The position numbers and the translations under genes were made by a program. DNA of 64,000 bases, taken from Gleimia hominis. Lineage in GTDB: Bacteria; Actinomycetota; Actinomycetes; Actinomycetales; Actinomycetaceae. Positions 1-8,346 of this stretch are shown one piece after another. Position 1 is the stretch's first letter, and every line of letters starts with the position of its first letter. The notes below the pieces were generated by a model, which was not told where the DNA came from, searched no databases, and was given only the letters and a program-made list of their open reading frames with translations. The stretch spans positions 620,001 to 684,000 of the forward strand of contig NZ_JASXSX010000001.1 in the NCBI RefSeq assembly GCF_032085515.1, read 5' to 3'.

Positions 1-1023
1 CGTTGTGCGAGAGAAATCATAGAGTTCTGCAACGACCTCGTCTACGACGGGCAACTAATTCCGTTAACTAAGCGCTCTAACGTGTTGCCAGAATCTACCG
101 TCCCACTCCAATTCAAACTGGTTGAGCACTCGACGGATACGCGCGTTGCCGGCAGTAGAAAGAATGAAATTGAGGCAACTGAAGTGGCTCGGTGGATTGC
201 CCGCAACCGTCACGAACTACTCCAACTGTATGGGGTAAATAATCCTGATGTGACACTTGGGAGCATACTGGCGGTCATCGCCCCGTTCCGCGCACAAGCC
301 GAAACTATTAAGGCCAAATTGCGGAGAGTCTTAATCGAAGAAGGTATGGAGGAGAAGCAGGTATGGAAGTTAACCTCGGGCATTACAATCAGCACTGTGC
401 ATTCACTGCAGGGATCCGAAAGACCCATTATCCTGTTTTCCGCCACCTATGGTTCACAGTCATATAGTCGAACATTTATCAACGCGAATCCAGACTTGAT
501 GAACGTGGCTGTCTCTAGGGCGAAAGATTTGTTTATTGTTTTTGGCTCTGAAGCAGTAAAAGCAGACGATGGAAGCGTGTTGAAACCCCTGATTGAATAT
601 GCGCAAACGCTAGAGAAAACCTTCGGTGAAGTGTCTGAAAACGATTCGTCTACTGCCACCGCGTGCCAGGTGGAGAAATCGATGATGCTTGAAGAAACTT
701 CAAAAGCGTGGGTCGACGATGTGGACAGGGAAAGGTATCTGTCTATGACACTCTTACTAAAAGAAATGGTGGAACAAGAAGTTATCCCAGCGGGTCCTCC
801 ATCGGTTCAGGCGATAAATAAAATACTCGTGAACAATAGGTTAATTGAGAAACAATACTACGAGCCGTTTGATGAAGACGTGTGGGTGCCAACTGACGTC
901 GGTTTCCTCCTTGGTATCAGGGAGGTAAGAGGAGGACGCGGTGCAGACGAATACGTGAATGTAGTGTACCCGCGCGTGTTTTCTGCGGTAGTAGCCGAGA
1001 TTGTGCGGGATCTGAAAGGCTAA
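1..1023 (+). CDS. Superfamily 1 DNA/RNA helicase, C-terminal part (5' end outside window)
   Basis: The reading frame is open from base 1, so the N-terminal ATPase half lies upstream of the window. The visible 340 residues start with a segment typical of UPF1/DNA2-like helicases (REIIEFCNDLVYDGQL). They continue through IAPFRAQ, the motif V region TVHSLQGSERP and motif VI NVAVSRAK, the part of RecA-like domain 2 that contacts ATP and nucleic acid (AAA_12 family). About 150 further residues, from roughly residue 190, have no recognised domain and may bind a partner or substrate. The family unwinds or translocates on nucleic acid in the cytoplasm, and many members sit in defence or repair loci. 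The specific role cannot be told from this fragment. An in-frame GTG at 82 is internal and not the start. Confidence 0.85.
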   Translation, partial: RCAREIIEFCNDLVYDGQLIPLTKRSNVLPESTVPLQFKLVEHSTDTRVAGSRKNEIEATEVARWIARNRHELLQLYGVNNPDVTLGSILAVIAPFRAQAETIKAKLRRVLIEEGMEEKQVWKLTSGITISTVHSLQGSERPIILFSATYGSQSYSRTFINANPDLMNVAVSRAKDLFIVFGSEAVKADDGSVLKPLIEYAQTLEKTFGEVSENDSSTATACQVEKSMMLEETSKAWVDDVDRERYLSMTLLLKEMVEQEVIPAGPPSVQAINKILVNNRLIEKQYYEPFDEDVWVPTDVGFLLGIREVRGGRGADEYVNVVYPRVFSAVVAEIVRDLKG

Positions 1024-1112
1024 ACACCCTTCACCTCGACGCATGCCTTAAAGTTTAAAAGCTCACCGCGTCCTCGCTAATTATCAATAACGCGTCAATT
1101 ACTAAGAGGTCG

Positions 1113-2024
1113 CTAGCTTTCCAAGAACTCGTTTGTGTGCGCTTGCGCAACCGAGTCCACGTTTGCGTCACAGAACCCACCGTCGGCCATCCACTGGGCG
1201 TAAGAGCGCATCAGATCCTCATCCATAAAACCCCACTTACCATTAGGTGCAAACCAAGTGGGCGTCATGAACTCCAAAGAATTACGCAAAATATCCGGAT
1301 CCGTATTGCACATCGTTGGAGCAAGTATTTCAAGGGCTTCTTGAGGGTTGTCGCGTGCAAACTCGTAGCCCAAGGCCGTGGCCTGCACGAAATCACGCAC
1401 CAAACCAGGGTTTTCCTCAACAAAAGAATCTGTTGCACACAAGTAATACGCGTGGTGAGGGGTCACACCAACATCATCAAAACTAAGCTGCACAACCTCA
1501 GAAACAGGGGACACCCCCTGGTAAGACTCCCAACCTAAAACGTTAAAAACAGCGTCATACACGCCCTTCTCAACAGAACGAATGTCCGGCTCATAGGGGA
1601 ACGGATCCAACACGTTTACCTTAGAAAAATCCGCTCCCTGAGCTTCCATCGCCTCCACAACCATGTTCGTTAACCGGGGAACCGGCGGGATCGACACCCG
1701 CTTGCCCTCCAGGTCCGCGAACGAAGAAATCCCCTTCGACTTCAAACTAATGACCCCGCCCAACTGATTTTGGTTAAATGTCGCCAAAGCACGCATCGGA
1801 TTATCAGTAGAACGCGTTTCTAACAATTCGCCTAGGCGCACGGCGGCGAACTGGAATTCCCCAGCCACCGTTAAATCAACGGGGGTGCCACGATCCCAAC
1901 CATCCCACACGATATCCACGTCGAAACCGCGGTCCGCGTAGAACCCCTTCTTGCGAGCCACGAACATGCCCGCGTGATTCGGCCACGCCGTAACATATTC
2001 CAACCGCATCCGAACAAGCATCAT
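1113..2024 (-). CDS. THI5/NMT1-like substrate-binding protein without signal peptide (thiamine-precursor related)
   Basis: About 303 residues with the NMT1/THI5 periplasmic-binding-protein fold: an early LEYVTAWPNHAGMFVARKKG strand-helix, GFYADRGFDVDIV, then SFADLEGKRVSIP. Family members bind pyrimidine precursors of thiamine for ABC import, or in yeast and Legionella are the enzyme Thi5. The ATG start overlaps the stop of the upstream kinase gene (ATGA) and follows AAGGAG, so the pair is translationally coupled and lies under the TPP riboswitch. The second ATG, three bases downstream, has the better spacing. Odd points: there is no signal peptide or lipobox, and no permease or ATPase gene is adjacent. 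The Thi5 cysteine cluster (CCCFC) and its PLP lysine are not visible, so a Thi5 enzyme is unlikely. A cytoplasmic binding protein or an orphan importer subunit are the alternatives. Confidence 0.8.
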   Translation of the reverse strand: MMLVRMRLEYVTAWPNHAGMFVARKKGFYADRGFDVDIVWDGWDRGTPVDLTVAGEFQFAAVRLGELLETRSTDNPMRALATFNQNQLGGVISLKSKGISSFADLEGKRVSIPPVPRLTNMVVEAMEAQGADFSKVNVLDPFPYEPDIRSVEKGVYDAVFNVLGWESYQGVSPVSEVVQLSFDDVGVTPHHAYYLCATDSFVEENPGLVRDFVQATALGYEFARDNPQEALEILAPTMCNTDPDILRNSLEFMTPTWFAPNGKWGFMDEDLMRSYAQWMADGGFCDANVDSVAQAHTNEFLES

Positions 2025-3196
2025 AACTCCTTACAAAATGTGTTAATCATGGATAAAAACTGGTGTCCCTCACCGGTTAAAAACCAGCGGGAATGGCCAA
2101 GCAAAGAAAAGTCGTACGCCCAATCCGCCAACCCCGCCGTTGCCGCCGGCGCGTGCGCGGCATAGCGGATCATATCTAGTGAAAACTCAACATGACTAAG
2201 CGCAACCATGGGGCCCAACGCACGTTTTTCCGACGACGAGAACGCCACCAACTCGCTGTAACCAGTCAGAATGTCCTTTGCCACTTGAGGGCGGAAACGA
2301 CGGTCAGACTGCGGTTGCCCCTCGGTTATCGAAATCCAATCAATCGCATGTCGCTCCAGCGCGAGCGCCAAATCGAAAACCGGGGGATTCAAATACGCCA
2401 AACCGAAATCAATCACGTCACTAACCCGGTGCCCATCCCAGAACGTGTTCGAAACGTGCAGATCACCATGCGTCCACCGCAACGACTCACCCGCGACCGC
2501 ACAAGCTTGCTGCCGAAGCGGTTCCAGCGGAGCCAAATCTGCCAGCAAATCCCTATCCGTCTGTGCAAGGTACTGCGCAACCTCGGGTCTATCATCTAGA
2601 AACCTGTCCACCGCCTGGGGGAGGTCTTGAGCCAGCATCAGGGTGAACCGGTTTTGATACGGCCCCTGAGGGATTTCCCTCGGTTCGGGGGTGCTCACGG
2701 TTTCCATTGCTAAACGCACGCGAGCAACCGTACGGCCCGCTTCCCGCGCGTCCGCACGGGTAAACGGTGGACTCCAAGAGGGCTGGTCGCGATACCGGTC
2801 TTCGCCGCGAGCGGCCTGACACATCTCGTACATCCACGGCCCCTCAAGCGCAATCGTTTCACCACTAGGAAAAGGCAAGAAGCGCGGAGCCCGCAAGCCG
2901 TTGCCGATTGCTTGATTCACTGCTTTATGCACAGCTTTCAGGGTTTTAGTGGGCACCAGGGTGGGGTCGTAACGCTTCAAGAACACGCGCTGCCCATCCA
3001 CGTCCGCAAGGGAACCCGCGGCCATTGGGCGGTTACTATTTTGAACCACCTGCACTTTTGAAGCGCTTGTAACCGCTTGGATTTCGCGAGACGTCATCGC
3101 CGGCCAAATCGGATCCACCACCCGCATCTGCTCATCCTTATCCATGTGCTGCGTGGTGTCCGTGGTGGCGTGCTTATTCTTCTGATCGCTCGGCAT
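2021..3196 (-). CDS. Aminoglycoside phosphotransferase/choline-kinase-fold kinase, probable thiamine-salvage kinase
   Basis: 391 residues. The second half has the small-molecule kinase catalytic loop WTHGDLHVSN and the metal-binding IDFG motif, as in the APH, choline kinase and thiamine kinase families. The N-terminal 60 residues are polar and unassigned. I chose the ATG at 3196 because GGAAG precedes it; an upstream GTG at 3208 lies at the edge of the riboswitch. The gene is the first after a TPP riboswitch and overlaps the THI5-like gene by four bases. I therefore infer a thiamine-pathway substrate, such as thiamine, the pyrimidine alcohol HMP or the thiazole alcohol. The fold is clear; the substrate is inferred from context only. 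Confidence 0.8.
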   Translation of the reverse strand: MPSDQKNKHATTDTTQHMDKDEQMRVVDPIWPAMTSREIQAVTSASKVQVVQNSNRPMAAGSLADVDGQRVFLKRYDPTLVPTKTLKAVHKAVNQAIGNGLRAPRFLPFPSGETIALEGPWMYEMCQAARGEDRYRDQPSWSPPFTRADAREAGRTVARVRLAMETVSTPEPREIPQGPYQNRFTLMLAQDLPQAVDRFLDDRPEVAQYLAQTDRDLLADLAPLEPLRQQACAVAGESLRWTHGDLHVSNTFWDGHRVSDVIDFGLAYLNPPVFDLALALERHAIDWISITEGQPQSDRRFRPQVAKDILTGYSELVAFSSSEKRALGPMVALSHVEFSLDMIRYAAHAPAATAGLADWAYDFSLLGHSRWFLTGEGHQFLSMINTFCKEL

Positions 3197-3207
3197 GAAA
3201 ACTTCCA

Positions 3208-3288
3208 CTTCCCTTCGCCAGCATGACCTGGATCAGGTTCAACGGTCGGAGGTAACCTCCCTCTCAGCCTCAACGGGCTCCCGCGTTC
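3208..3288 (-). promoter_or_regulatory. TPP (thiamine pyrophosphate) riboswitch
   Basis: Read on the minus strand this segment holds the conserved parts of a THI-box in order: GCGGGAGCCC, GGCTGAGAGGGAGG, then TTGAACCTGATCCAGGTCATG, CTGGCG and the closing GAAGGGAAG. The CTGAGA and ACCTGATC cores are intact. It ends about a dozen bases before the kinase start codon, beside the ribosome binding site. That position favours control of translation initiation: when TPP is bound, the two genes downstream should be shut off. Confidence 0.95.
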
Positions 3289-3589
3289 AAGCACAGGCTA
3301 CCGAAAACCTAAAGTGCTGTGCAACACAGGCTCGCGGATGGCAGCGGAGGTACCTCGCGCTCAAAAACGAAAGTACCCGCGGCAAAAACTATCGGTATTG
3401 CTCTCAGGCGAGCCCAGGTACCCTCGTGCAAAACAGAAGCGGCGACGCCGAGGTGAGCCCAGGTACCCTCAGGCGAAAAATACGTGAAACGCGCTACAAG
3501 ATGGAGGATAATGCGGGAAAAATGGTTGGGACAGCATAGACTATCTGCGGCTTAAAACAAGTCCCAGATAATACACAAGGAGTGCCCAA
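3289..3589. other. Divergent spacer with two copies of a GGTACC-containing direct repeat
   Basis: No gene is evident. The spacer separates the thiamine pair from uraA and must hold both promoters. It contains GGTACC at 3349, 3417 and 3462. The last two are embedded in a 16-base direct repeat, GAGCCCAGGTACCCTC, with copies 45 bases apart. Confidence 0.5.
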
Positions 3590-5032
3590 ATGGCAGTGAA
3601 ATGGAAACTGCACGGAGACGGCGTGCACATCGCCCCCGGTGACGTGGTCCAGCCCGATGAACGGCTCGCATGGCCCGCCACAATCGGAATCGGGATGCAA
3701 CACGTGGTGGCAATGTTCGGAGCCACATTCCTAGTTCCGTTATTAACTGGTTTCAATCCTTCAACAACATTATTTTTCACGGGGATTGGAACCATTCTTT
3801 TTATCCTCATTACAGCCGGGAAACTTCCAAGTTATCTCGGCTCTTCTTTTGCCCTCATCGCCCCAATCACCGCAATCACCGGATACGTTCAAGGTGGAGG
3901 TGCGATCGACCCGCACAAAATGGCTGTTGCCCAAGGTGGTATCATCTCCGCAGGCCTGGCGCTCCTAATCGTCGGCCTGATCGTCATGGTGGTTGGGCAC
4001 AAGTGGATTGACGTGCTCATGCCCCCAGTAGTGACAGGCACCATCGTTGCCCTCATCGGCTTCAACCTGGCGCCCGCCGCGTGGAACAACGTTAAACAAG
4101 CTCCCGTAACCGCAATCGTCACCATCGTGTCCGTACTCCTCGTGACCGTGCTGTTCAAAGGAATCGTGGGGCGCCTATCGATCCTAATCGGTGTGCTCAT
4201 CGGCTACGCGTGCGCAGTAATCCGTGGGGAAGTCGACTTCTCCACCCTGTCCGACGCAGCCTGGGTTGGCCTACCGAGCTTCCACGCTCCCGCATTCGAC
4301 ATCTCCGCACTCGGACTTTTCGTCCCCGTGGTCCTCGTGCTCATCGCAGAAAACGTTGGGCACGTGAAATCCGTGTCCGCCATGACCGGGCGCAACCTAG
4401 ATACCCTCACCGGCCGTGCACTGTTTGCCGACGGACTCTCCACCGTATTCGCAGGTTCCGGCGGTGGTTCCGGTACCACCACGTACGCGGAAAACATTGG
4501 GGTTATGGCCGCCACCCGCGTCTACTCGACAGCCGCCTACATTGTTGCCGCACTAACCGCGCTCGCGCTGTCCATGTTCCCCAAGTTCGGGGTTCTTATC
4601 GCCACGATTCCAGTGGGGGTACTTGGTGGGGCCGCGACAATCCTGTACGGCATGATCGGCATGCTTGGCGTGCGCATCTGGGTGCAGAACCGCACCGACT
4701 TCTCTGACCCCGTCAACCTGAACACCGCAGCAGTCGCCATGGTGGTTGCGATAGCGAACTACACGTGGCACTGGGGTGACATGGTGTTTGAGGGAATCGC
4801 ACTCGGCTCGTTCGGTGCCCTCGCGATGTACCACGCGATGCGGTGGATCTCCCGGCTAAGGGGTACCTCGCTTGAATCCGCCAGCCCTGCCTCCGCACCA
4901 GCCGGTTCCGAACTGGAACCGGGGCAGCTGGAACGCTCCTGGGATCGCGGTGCAGACGGTAAGCAAGCCCGCACCCACCACGACCAGCGCTTTGAATCCG
5001 CCGGAACCAAACCAGGTACCCCCAACGCGTAA
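3590..5032 (+). CDS. uraA: Uracil/xanthine permease, NCS2 family
   Basis: 480-residue polytopic membrane protein of the nucleobase-cation symporter-2 family, which imports uracil or xanthine with protons. The N-terminus (WPATIGIGMQHVVAMFGATF) is the usual first transmembrane segment. The family substrate motifs are recognisable in LIAENVGHVKSVSAMTGRNL and GLSTVFAGSGGGSGTTTYAE, followed by ENIGVMAATRVYST. RutG/UraA-type proteins carry the same glutamate and glycine-rich half-helices. A good ribosome binding site (AAGGAG) lies eight bases before the ATG. About 60 polar residues after the last helix, encoded partly over GGTACC motifs, are longer than usual and look like a flexible tail. The gene stands alone. 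Uracil is the most likely substrate. Confidence 0.9.
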   Translation: MAVKWKLHGDGVHIAPGDVVQPDERLAWPATIGIGMQHVVAMFGATFLVPLLTGFNPSTTLFFTGIGTILFILITAGKLPSYLGSSFALIAPITAITGYVQGGGAIDPHKMAVAQGGIISAGLALLIVGLIVMVVGHKWIDVLMPPVVTGTIVALIGFNLAPAAWNNVKQAPVTAIVTIVSVLLVTVLFKGIVGRLSILIGVLIGYACAVIRGEVDFSTLSDAAWVGLPSFHAPAFDISALGLFVPVVLVLIAENVGHVKSVSAMTGRNLDTLTGRALFADGLSTVFAGSGGGSGTTTYAENIGVMAATRVYSTAAYIVAALTALALSMFPKFGVLIATIPVGVLGGAATILYGMIGMLGVRIWVQNRTDFSDPVNLNTAAVAMVVAIANYTWHWGDMVFEGIALGSFGALAMYHAMRWISRLRGTSLESASPASAPAGSELEPGQLERSWDRGADGKQARTHHDQRFESAGTKPGTPNA

Positions 5033-5132
5033 CCGGGTTTAGTGCAGCTAGTGCCATGTTTGTGTTGTTGTAGCAAAACGCTCACGTGGCAAGTTTTCCA
5101 GCCGGCATGTAGCGCCGATTAGGCATGTCCGC

Positions 5133-5201
5133 CGCTCCCTCCTCAGCGAGGAAAAACTCGAATCAAAACCGAGCTTGACCTAGCTGGGGAGGGAGCGTTT
5201 T
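5133..5201 (+). terminator. Long stem-loop, probable terminator of uraA or small structured RNA
   Basis: CGCTCCCTCCTCAGC at 5133 pairs with GCTGGGGAGGGAGCG at 5183 over 15 bases with one mismatch, followed by TTTT. The 35-base apical part contains a second small helix (CTCG...CGAG). The T run suits an intrinsic terminator for uraA. The large structured loop leaves open a small RNA. Confidence 0.6.
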
Positions 5202-5260
5202 CTACTCCTCTAATTATGTGGCTTCAACTCGTTATGTGTCTTCAGTGTGCCTTTAGTTGG

Positions 5261-5364
5261 CGCGTACTCTCTTGGACATGCGCGGATCGTTTTGAACGTA
5301 CGCGGGCTCTCTTGGACATGCGCGGATCGTTTTGAACGTACGCCGGCTCTCTTGGACATGCGCG
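5261..5364. repeat. 40-bp tandem direct repeat, about 2.5 copies
   Basis: The block CTTGGACATGCGCGGATCGT recurs at 5271 and 5311 with identical spacing to TTTTGAACGTACGC, and a third partial copy begins at 5351, giving a period of 40. The repeat ends about 50 bases before the DUF2316 gene, where its promoter should lie, so copy number could affect expression. Confidence 0.85.
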
Positions 5365-5413
5365 CCGGCCCAACTAGAAGTACTGTCATTAGGCAACTTA
5401 CTGAAAGGCCGCC

Positions 5414-5719
5414 ATGTCAATAAACGCTAAACAACGCGAAAAAACCGCGCGTGAACTGCAAGAACTGTGCAATAACCTCACGGTCTCGCCCGCGTGGATT
5501 ACTAGAAAGCTGGGGTATGCAAACGAGCAGTATTTGCATGAGGTACTTGCAATCGCGCCCGGTGTTGACCCCGCAGAAGTGTGGCGGGTGCGCGACTTCT
5601 TGTGCGCGGTAGCGGCGAAAGAAGGGGTGAGGGTACCTCGGTTCTCGGTGCTGAAAAGCAGTATGCGTTCCACTGCGAAAATGTGGTTCGGCAACTGGGA
5701 GGTGCCGGCTGTCGACTAG
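5414..5719 (+). CDS. DUF2316 family protein
   Basis: 101-residue soluble protein matching the DUF2316 pattern by eye: an N-terminal helix (NAKQREKTARELQELCN), a helix-turn-helix-like middle (VSPAWITRKLGYANEQYLHEVL), then WRVRDFLCAVAAKEG and a short C-terminal strand ending in a W/Y-containing segment. The length is normal for the family. Function is unknown. The middle resembles a lambda-repressor-type DNA-binding helix pair, so a regulatory role is possible. The ATG follows GAAAGG. It is a single gene between uraA and the YibE/F gene, preceded by the 40-bp tandem repeat. Confidence 0.75.
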   Translation: MSINAKQREKTARELQELCNNLTVSPAWITRKLGYANEQYLHEVLAIAPGVDPAEVWRVRDFLCAVAAKEGVRVPRFSVLKSSMRSTAKMWFGNWEVPAVD

Positions 5720-5887
5720 TCGTTGTTGCTCTAAAACTAGGCGTTGCTGTAGAACTATAGGTTGCATAAAGCCCGCACGGTAGGTGAAAACGCTTGCAGG
5801 TACCCCCGAGCGTTGATGAGAACTGTTCGCGACTAAGGGTAGGGTAAGTACGTACTGAACCTCATCGCATAATAAGGGGAAAAGAGC

Positions 5888-7315
5888 ATGTCGCACGCGC
5901 ATCACAACCACCGGCCCCTAGAGCTGCCTCACAAACGCCTACTCAGAATCCGGCTCACGCTCGCCGCGATCGTGCTGCCATTAGCGATCGCCACGGTCGT
6001 TGGGCTGGTGCTGCTGTGGCCGGCAGGGAAAACCCCGGTCGGAAGCGTGGATGCCGTCCACAAAGATGCAACTGCGGGTACAGCTACCATAACCGATTTG
6101 CGTACAGAGTCGTGTGAGGAAGTAGGGGGTACCTACGGAGGGGAAGGGGGTACCTCGGGTGGAACAGGGGGAACCTCTGAGGAGGAAGGGACTTCCCAAG
6201 GGGAGGGTACCTCGGGCGCAGACGGGACTGGCCAAGCTAACGCAGTGTGCGCTCGCGTGGACCGCGGGTTGAACGTTGGCCAAACCGTGGTTGTGCAAGT
6301 ACCCCCAGAGGTGTACCAGTCCCTCAAGAAAGGAACGCACCTGAAAATACTGCAAAACAAACTCCCCATCGCAAGCAGTGTGGAAACCGCCGAACCAATG
6401 GCGGAAACCGAACCAAATCAAGAGGGTACTTCTGGCGCCGACGCTACCCAGCCTCAAAACCCGGACGCTACCCAGCCTCAAAACCCGGAGGTAATCACCT
6501 ATTACTGGGACATTGAACGCGGTACTTCGATGGCGACCCTTATCGCTATATACGTGGTGCTTGTGCTGATCGTGGCGAGGGTACGTGGGGCAGCTGCGAT
6601 CTGTGGGCTGGCTGCGTCCGTGCTCGTCCTCCTATATTTTGTGATGCCCGCACTCATGGGTGGGGAACACGCACTCGCGGTAACAATTACGGGAATCAGT
6701 GCAATGATGTTCTCTTCCGTGTATTTAGCGCACGGAATCTCTATCCGCACAACAACTGCGCTGCTGGGCACATTCGGCGGGGTCGTGCTGACTGTTGTAA
6801 TCGCAGTTTGGCAAGTGGGAACCAACCATCTTTCGGGCGCGTCCAACGAAGATGCGCAACTGATCTTCGGTTTCATCCCCGCGATTTCTCTGCAGTGGCT
6901 CTTGATCTGCGGAATCGTAATTGCGGGGCTGGGCGCGCTCAACGACGTGACCATCACGCAAGCGTCCGCGGTTTGGGAGCTGCATGAAGCTAACCCGCGG
7001 ATGGGGCGGGCGCGTTTATTTGCCCGCGCCATGCGCATTGGACGTGACCACATTGCCTCCACCGTTTACACCCTCGCGTTCGCGTACGCAGGTACCGCCC
7101 TGCCCGCGCTCCTTTTAGCGCTCATGGTTCGGCGCAGCGGGTGGGACCTGGTGACGTCCGCATCTATCGCCGAAGAAGTGGTACGTACCCTCATCGCTTC
7201 CATCGGGTTGATTGCCGCGATACCGCTCACCACCGCCGTAGGTACCCTGCTTGTTTCCATCACGAAACCACCTGCCGCCGAGCCACAAATGCGTTCCGAT
7301 AAGAAGTCTGCATAA
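5888..7315 (+). CDS. YibE/F family membrane protein with repeat-expanded extracellular linker
   Basis: 475 residues. A first transmembrane helix lies near residues 22-47. An external domain of about 160 residues follows, then roughly seven more helices with the family's ALNDVTITQASAVWEL segment. YibE/F proteins are poorly characterised; some have been linked to solute or metal transport. The external part contains a low-complexity insert, GGTYGGEGGTSGGTGGTS, then EGTSQGEGTSGADG and a duplicated ATQPQNPD. It is encoded by consecutive GGTACCTCG-type motifs (Gly-Thr-Ser), so the dispersed DNA motif has expanded inside a tolerant linker. The ATG follows AAGGGG. The gene converges with the TetR gene. 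Confidence 0.85.
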   Translation: MSHAHHNHRPLELPHKRLLRIRLTLAAIVLPLAIATVVGLVLLWPAGKTPVGSVDAVHKDATAGTATITDLRTESCEEVGGTYGGEGGTSGGTGGTSEEEGTSQGEGTSGADGTGQANAVCARVDRGLNVGQTVVVQVPPEVYQSLKKGTHLKILQNKLPIASSVETAEPMAETEPNQEGTSGADATQPQNPDATQPQNPEVITYYWDIERGTSMATLIAIYVVLVLIVARVRGAAAICGLAASVLVLLYFVMPALMGGEHALAVTITGISAMMFSSVYLAHGISIRTTTALLGTFGGVVLTVVIAVWQVGTNHLSGASNEDAQLIFGFIPAISLQWLLICGIVIAGLGALNDVTITQASAVWELHEANPRMGRARLFARAMRIGRDHIASTVYTLAFAYAGTALPALLLALMVRRSGWDLVTSASIAEEVVRTLIASIGLIAAIPLTTAVGTLLVSITKPPAAEPQMRSDKKSA

Positions 7316-7397
7316 AGCAAGCCCCGCCTCGGGTGCATTTATGTCGCCTGGGCGCATCTATATGCGGTAAAAAAGTTTAGGCCGGTAGCGTAGCTAG

Positions 7398-8069
7398 TTA
7401 TTTTTCCTGAGGTTCTGCCGGGGCAATCTCTTGAGGTTCTGACGCCGCCATCAGGAGTATCAAAATGGTCTCCAGGATGTCCCGCACCGGCGAATCCGCT
7501 GCACTACTAACCAGAGGCAGAGCGGAAGCGGATCGGCGCCAAGATTCCACTCCCGCTGCGCGCATCGCGATCCCAATAACCGCGTGCGTTAACGGGCGCA
7601 TCGGGATTGTGGGGGTGCGCCCCGACGCCGCGAGGATCGTTTCCATGCAGCGCGCTAGTGCCTCATTAAATTCATTATTAATTTCTAAAAGCCGCTGCGC
7701 CCAATCCGTGTCCCGCACCGCCCGCATCATCAGTTCAGAATGCAGGGTGTAAACGTTACCCTGCACCCCAATGGCGTCTAGGAAGTCAAACAACAACACC
7801 TGCATAACCGTGCGGGTATCCCCATCGATGTGACGGGATTGCCACTGCTGCATCTGCTCTTCAAGAGTGTCAATCAGGTTCGCGTACTCCTCTTCTGCCA
7901 TAGCTGCCAGCAGTGAATCCTTAGACGCAAAATTTGAGTAAAACGCGCCCCGCGTAAACCCCGCTTTCGTGCAAATGCGTTCCAGTGAGCAGTGCTCCAC
8001 ACCCTCCGTCATTATCAACTCGCGGGTAGCTGCGATTAAACGATCCTGGGTCTGAAGCCTGTTAGACAC
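7398..8069 (-). CDS. TetR/AcrR family transcriptional regulator
   Basis: About 223 residues. The N-terminal helix-turn-helix is typical of TetR: AATRELIMTEGVEHCSLERI followed by CTKAGFTRGAFYSNFASKDS. The rest is an all-helical ligand-binding domain with no assigned inducer. I place the start at the GTG at 8069, which follows AGGGAG at good spacing; a GTG at 8084 would put the Shine-Dalgarno sequence inside the gene. It is divergent from the glycerophosphodiesterase-MFS pair across a 277-base spacer, so that pair is its most likely target besides itself. No operator palindrome is obvious. Confidence 0.88.
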   Translation of the reverse strand: MSNRLQTQDRLIAATRELIMTEGVEHCSLERICTKAGFTRGAFYSNFASKDSLLAAMAEEEYANLIDTLEEQMQQWQSRHIDGDTRTVMQVLLFDFLDAIGVQGNVYTLHSELMMRAVRDTDWAQRLLEINNEFNEALARCMETILAASGRTPTIPMRPLTHAVIGIAMRAAGVESWRRSASALPLVSSAADSPVRDILETILILLMAASEPQEIAPAEPQEK

Positions 8070-8123
8070 GGACGCTCCCTTCACTCAAAGTTGCTAAGCA
8101 GGATAATATCAGCCCGCACCACC

Positions 8124-8192
8124 ACCACCGGCACCGCACGCACGCGACCACCGGCACCGCACGCACGCGACCACCGGCACCGCACGCACGCG
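8124..8192. repeat. 23-bp tandem direct repeat, three copies
   Basis: The unit ACCACCGGCACCGCACGCAC plus GCG begins at 8124, 8147 and 8170 and is essentially perfect. It sits in the divergent spacer between the TetR gene and the phosphodiesterase operon, within the likely control region of the regulator. Confidence 0.9.
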
Positions 8193-8346
8193 CATAAACG
8201 TGCATTCTGTTCTAAGGAAACTGGGCAAATGTTCGGCGAGAGGAAAGAAATTTCTTAGATTCTCGTAAATCGTACTATGATGTTCTGCGGCTGTACACAG
8301 CGTGGTGAAAAAAGACGCTCACGATGCAGTGACGAAAGAAGGAGAA

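Noticed and set aside
1113..2024. Thi5-type HMP-phosphate synthase
   Set aside because: Family fold fits and there is no signal peptide, but the CCCFC cluster and the PLP lysine-histidine region of Thi5 are not visible.
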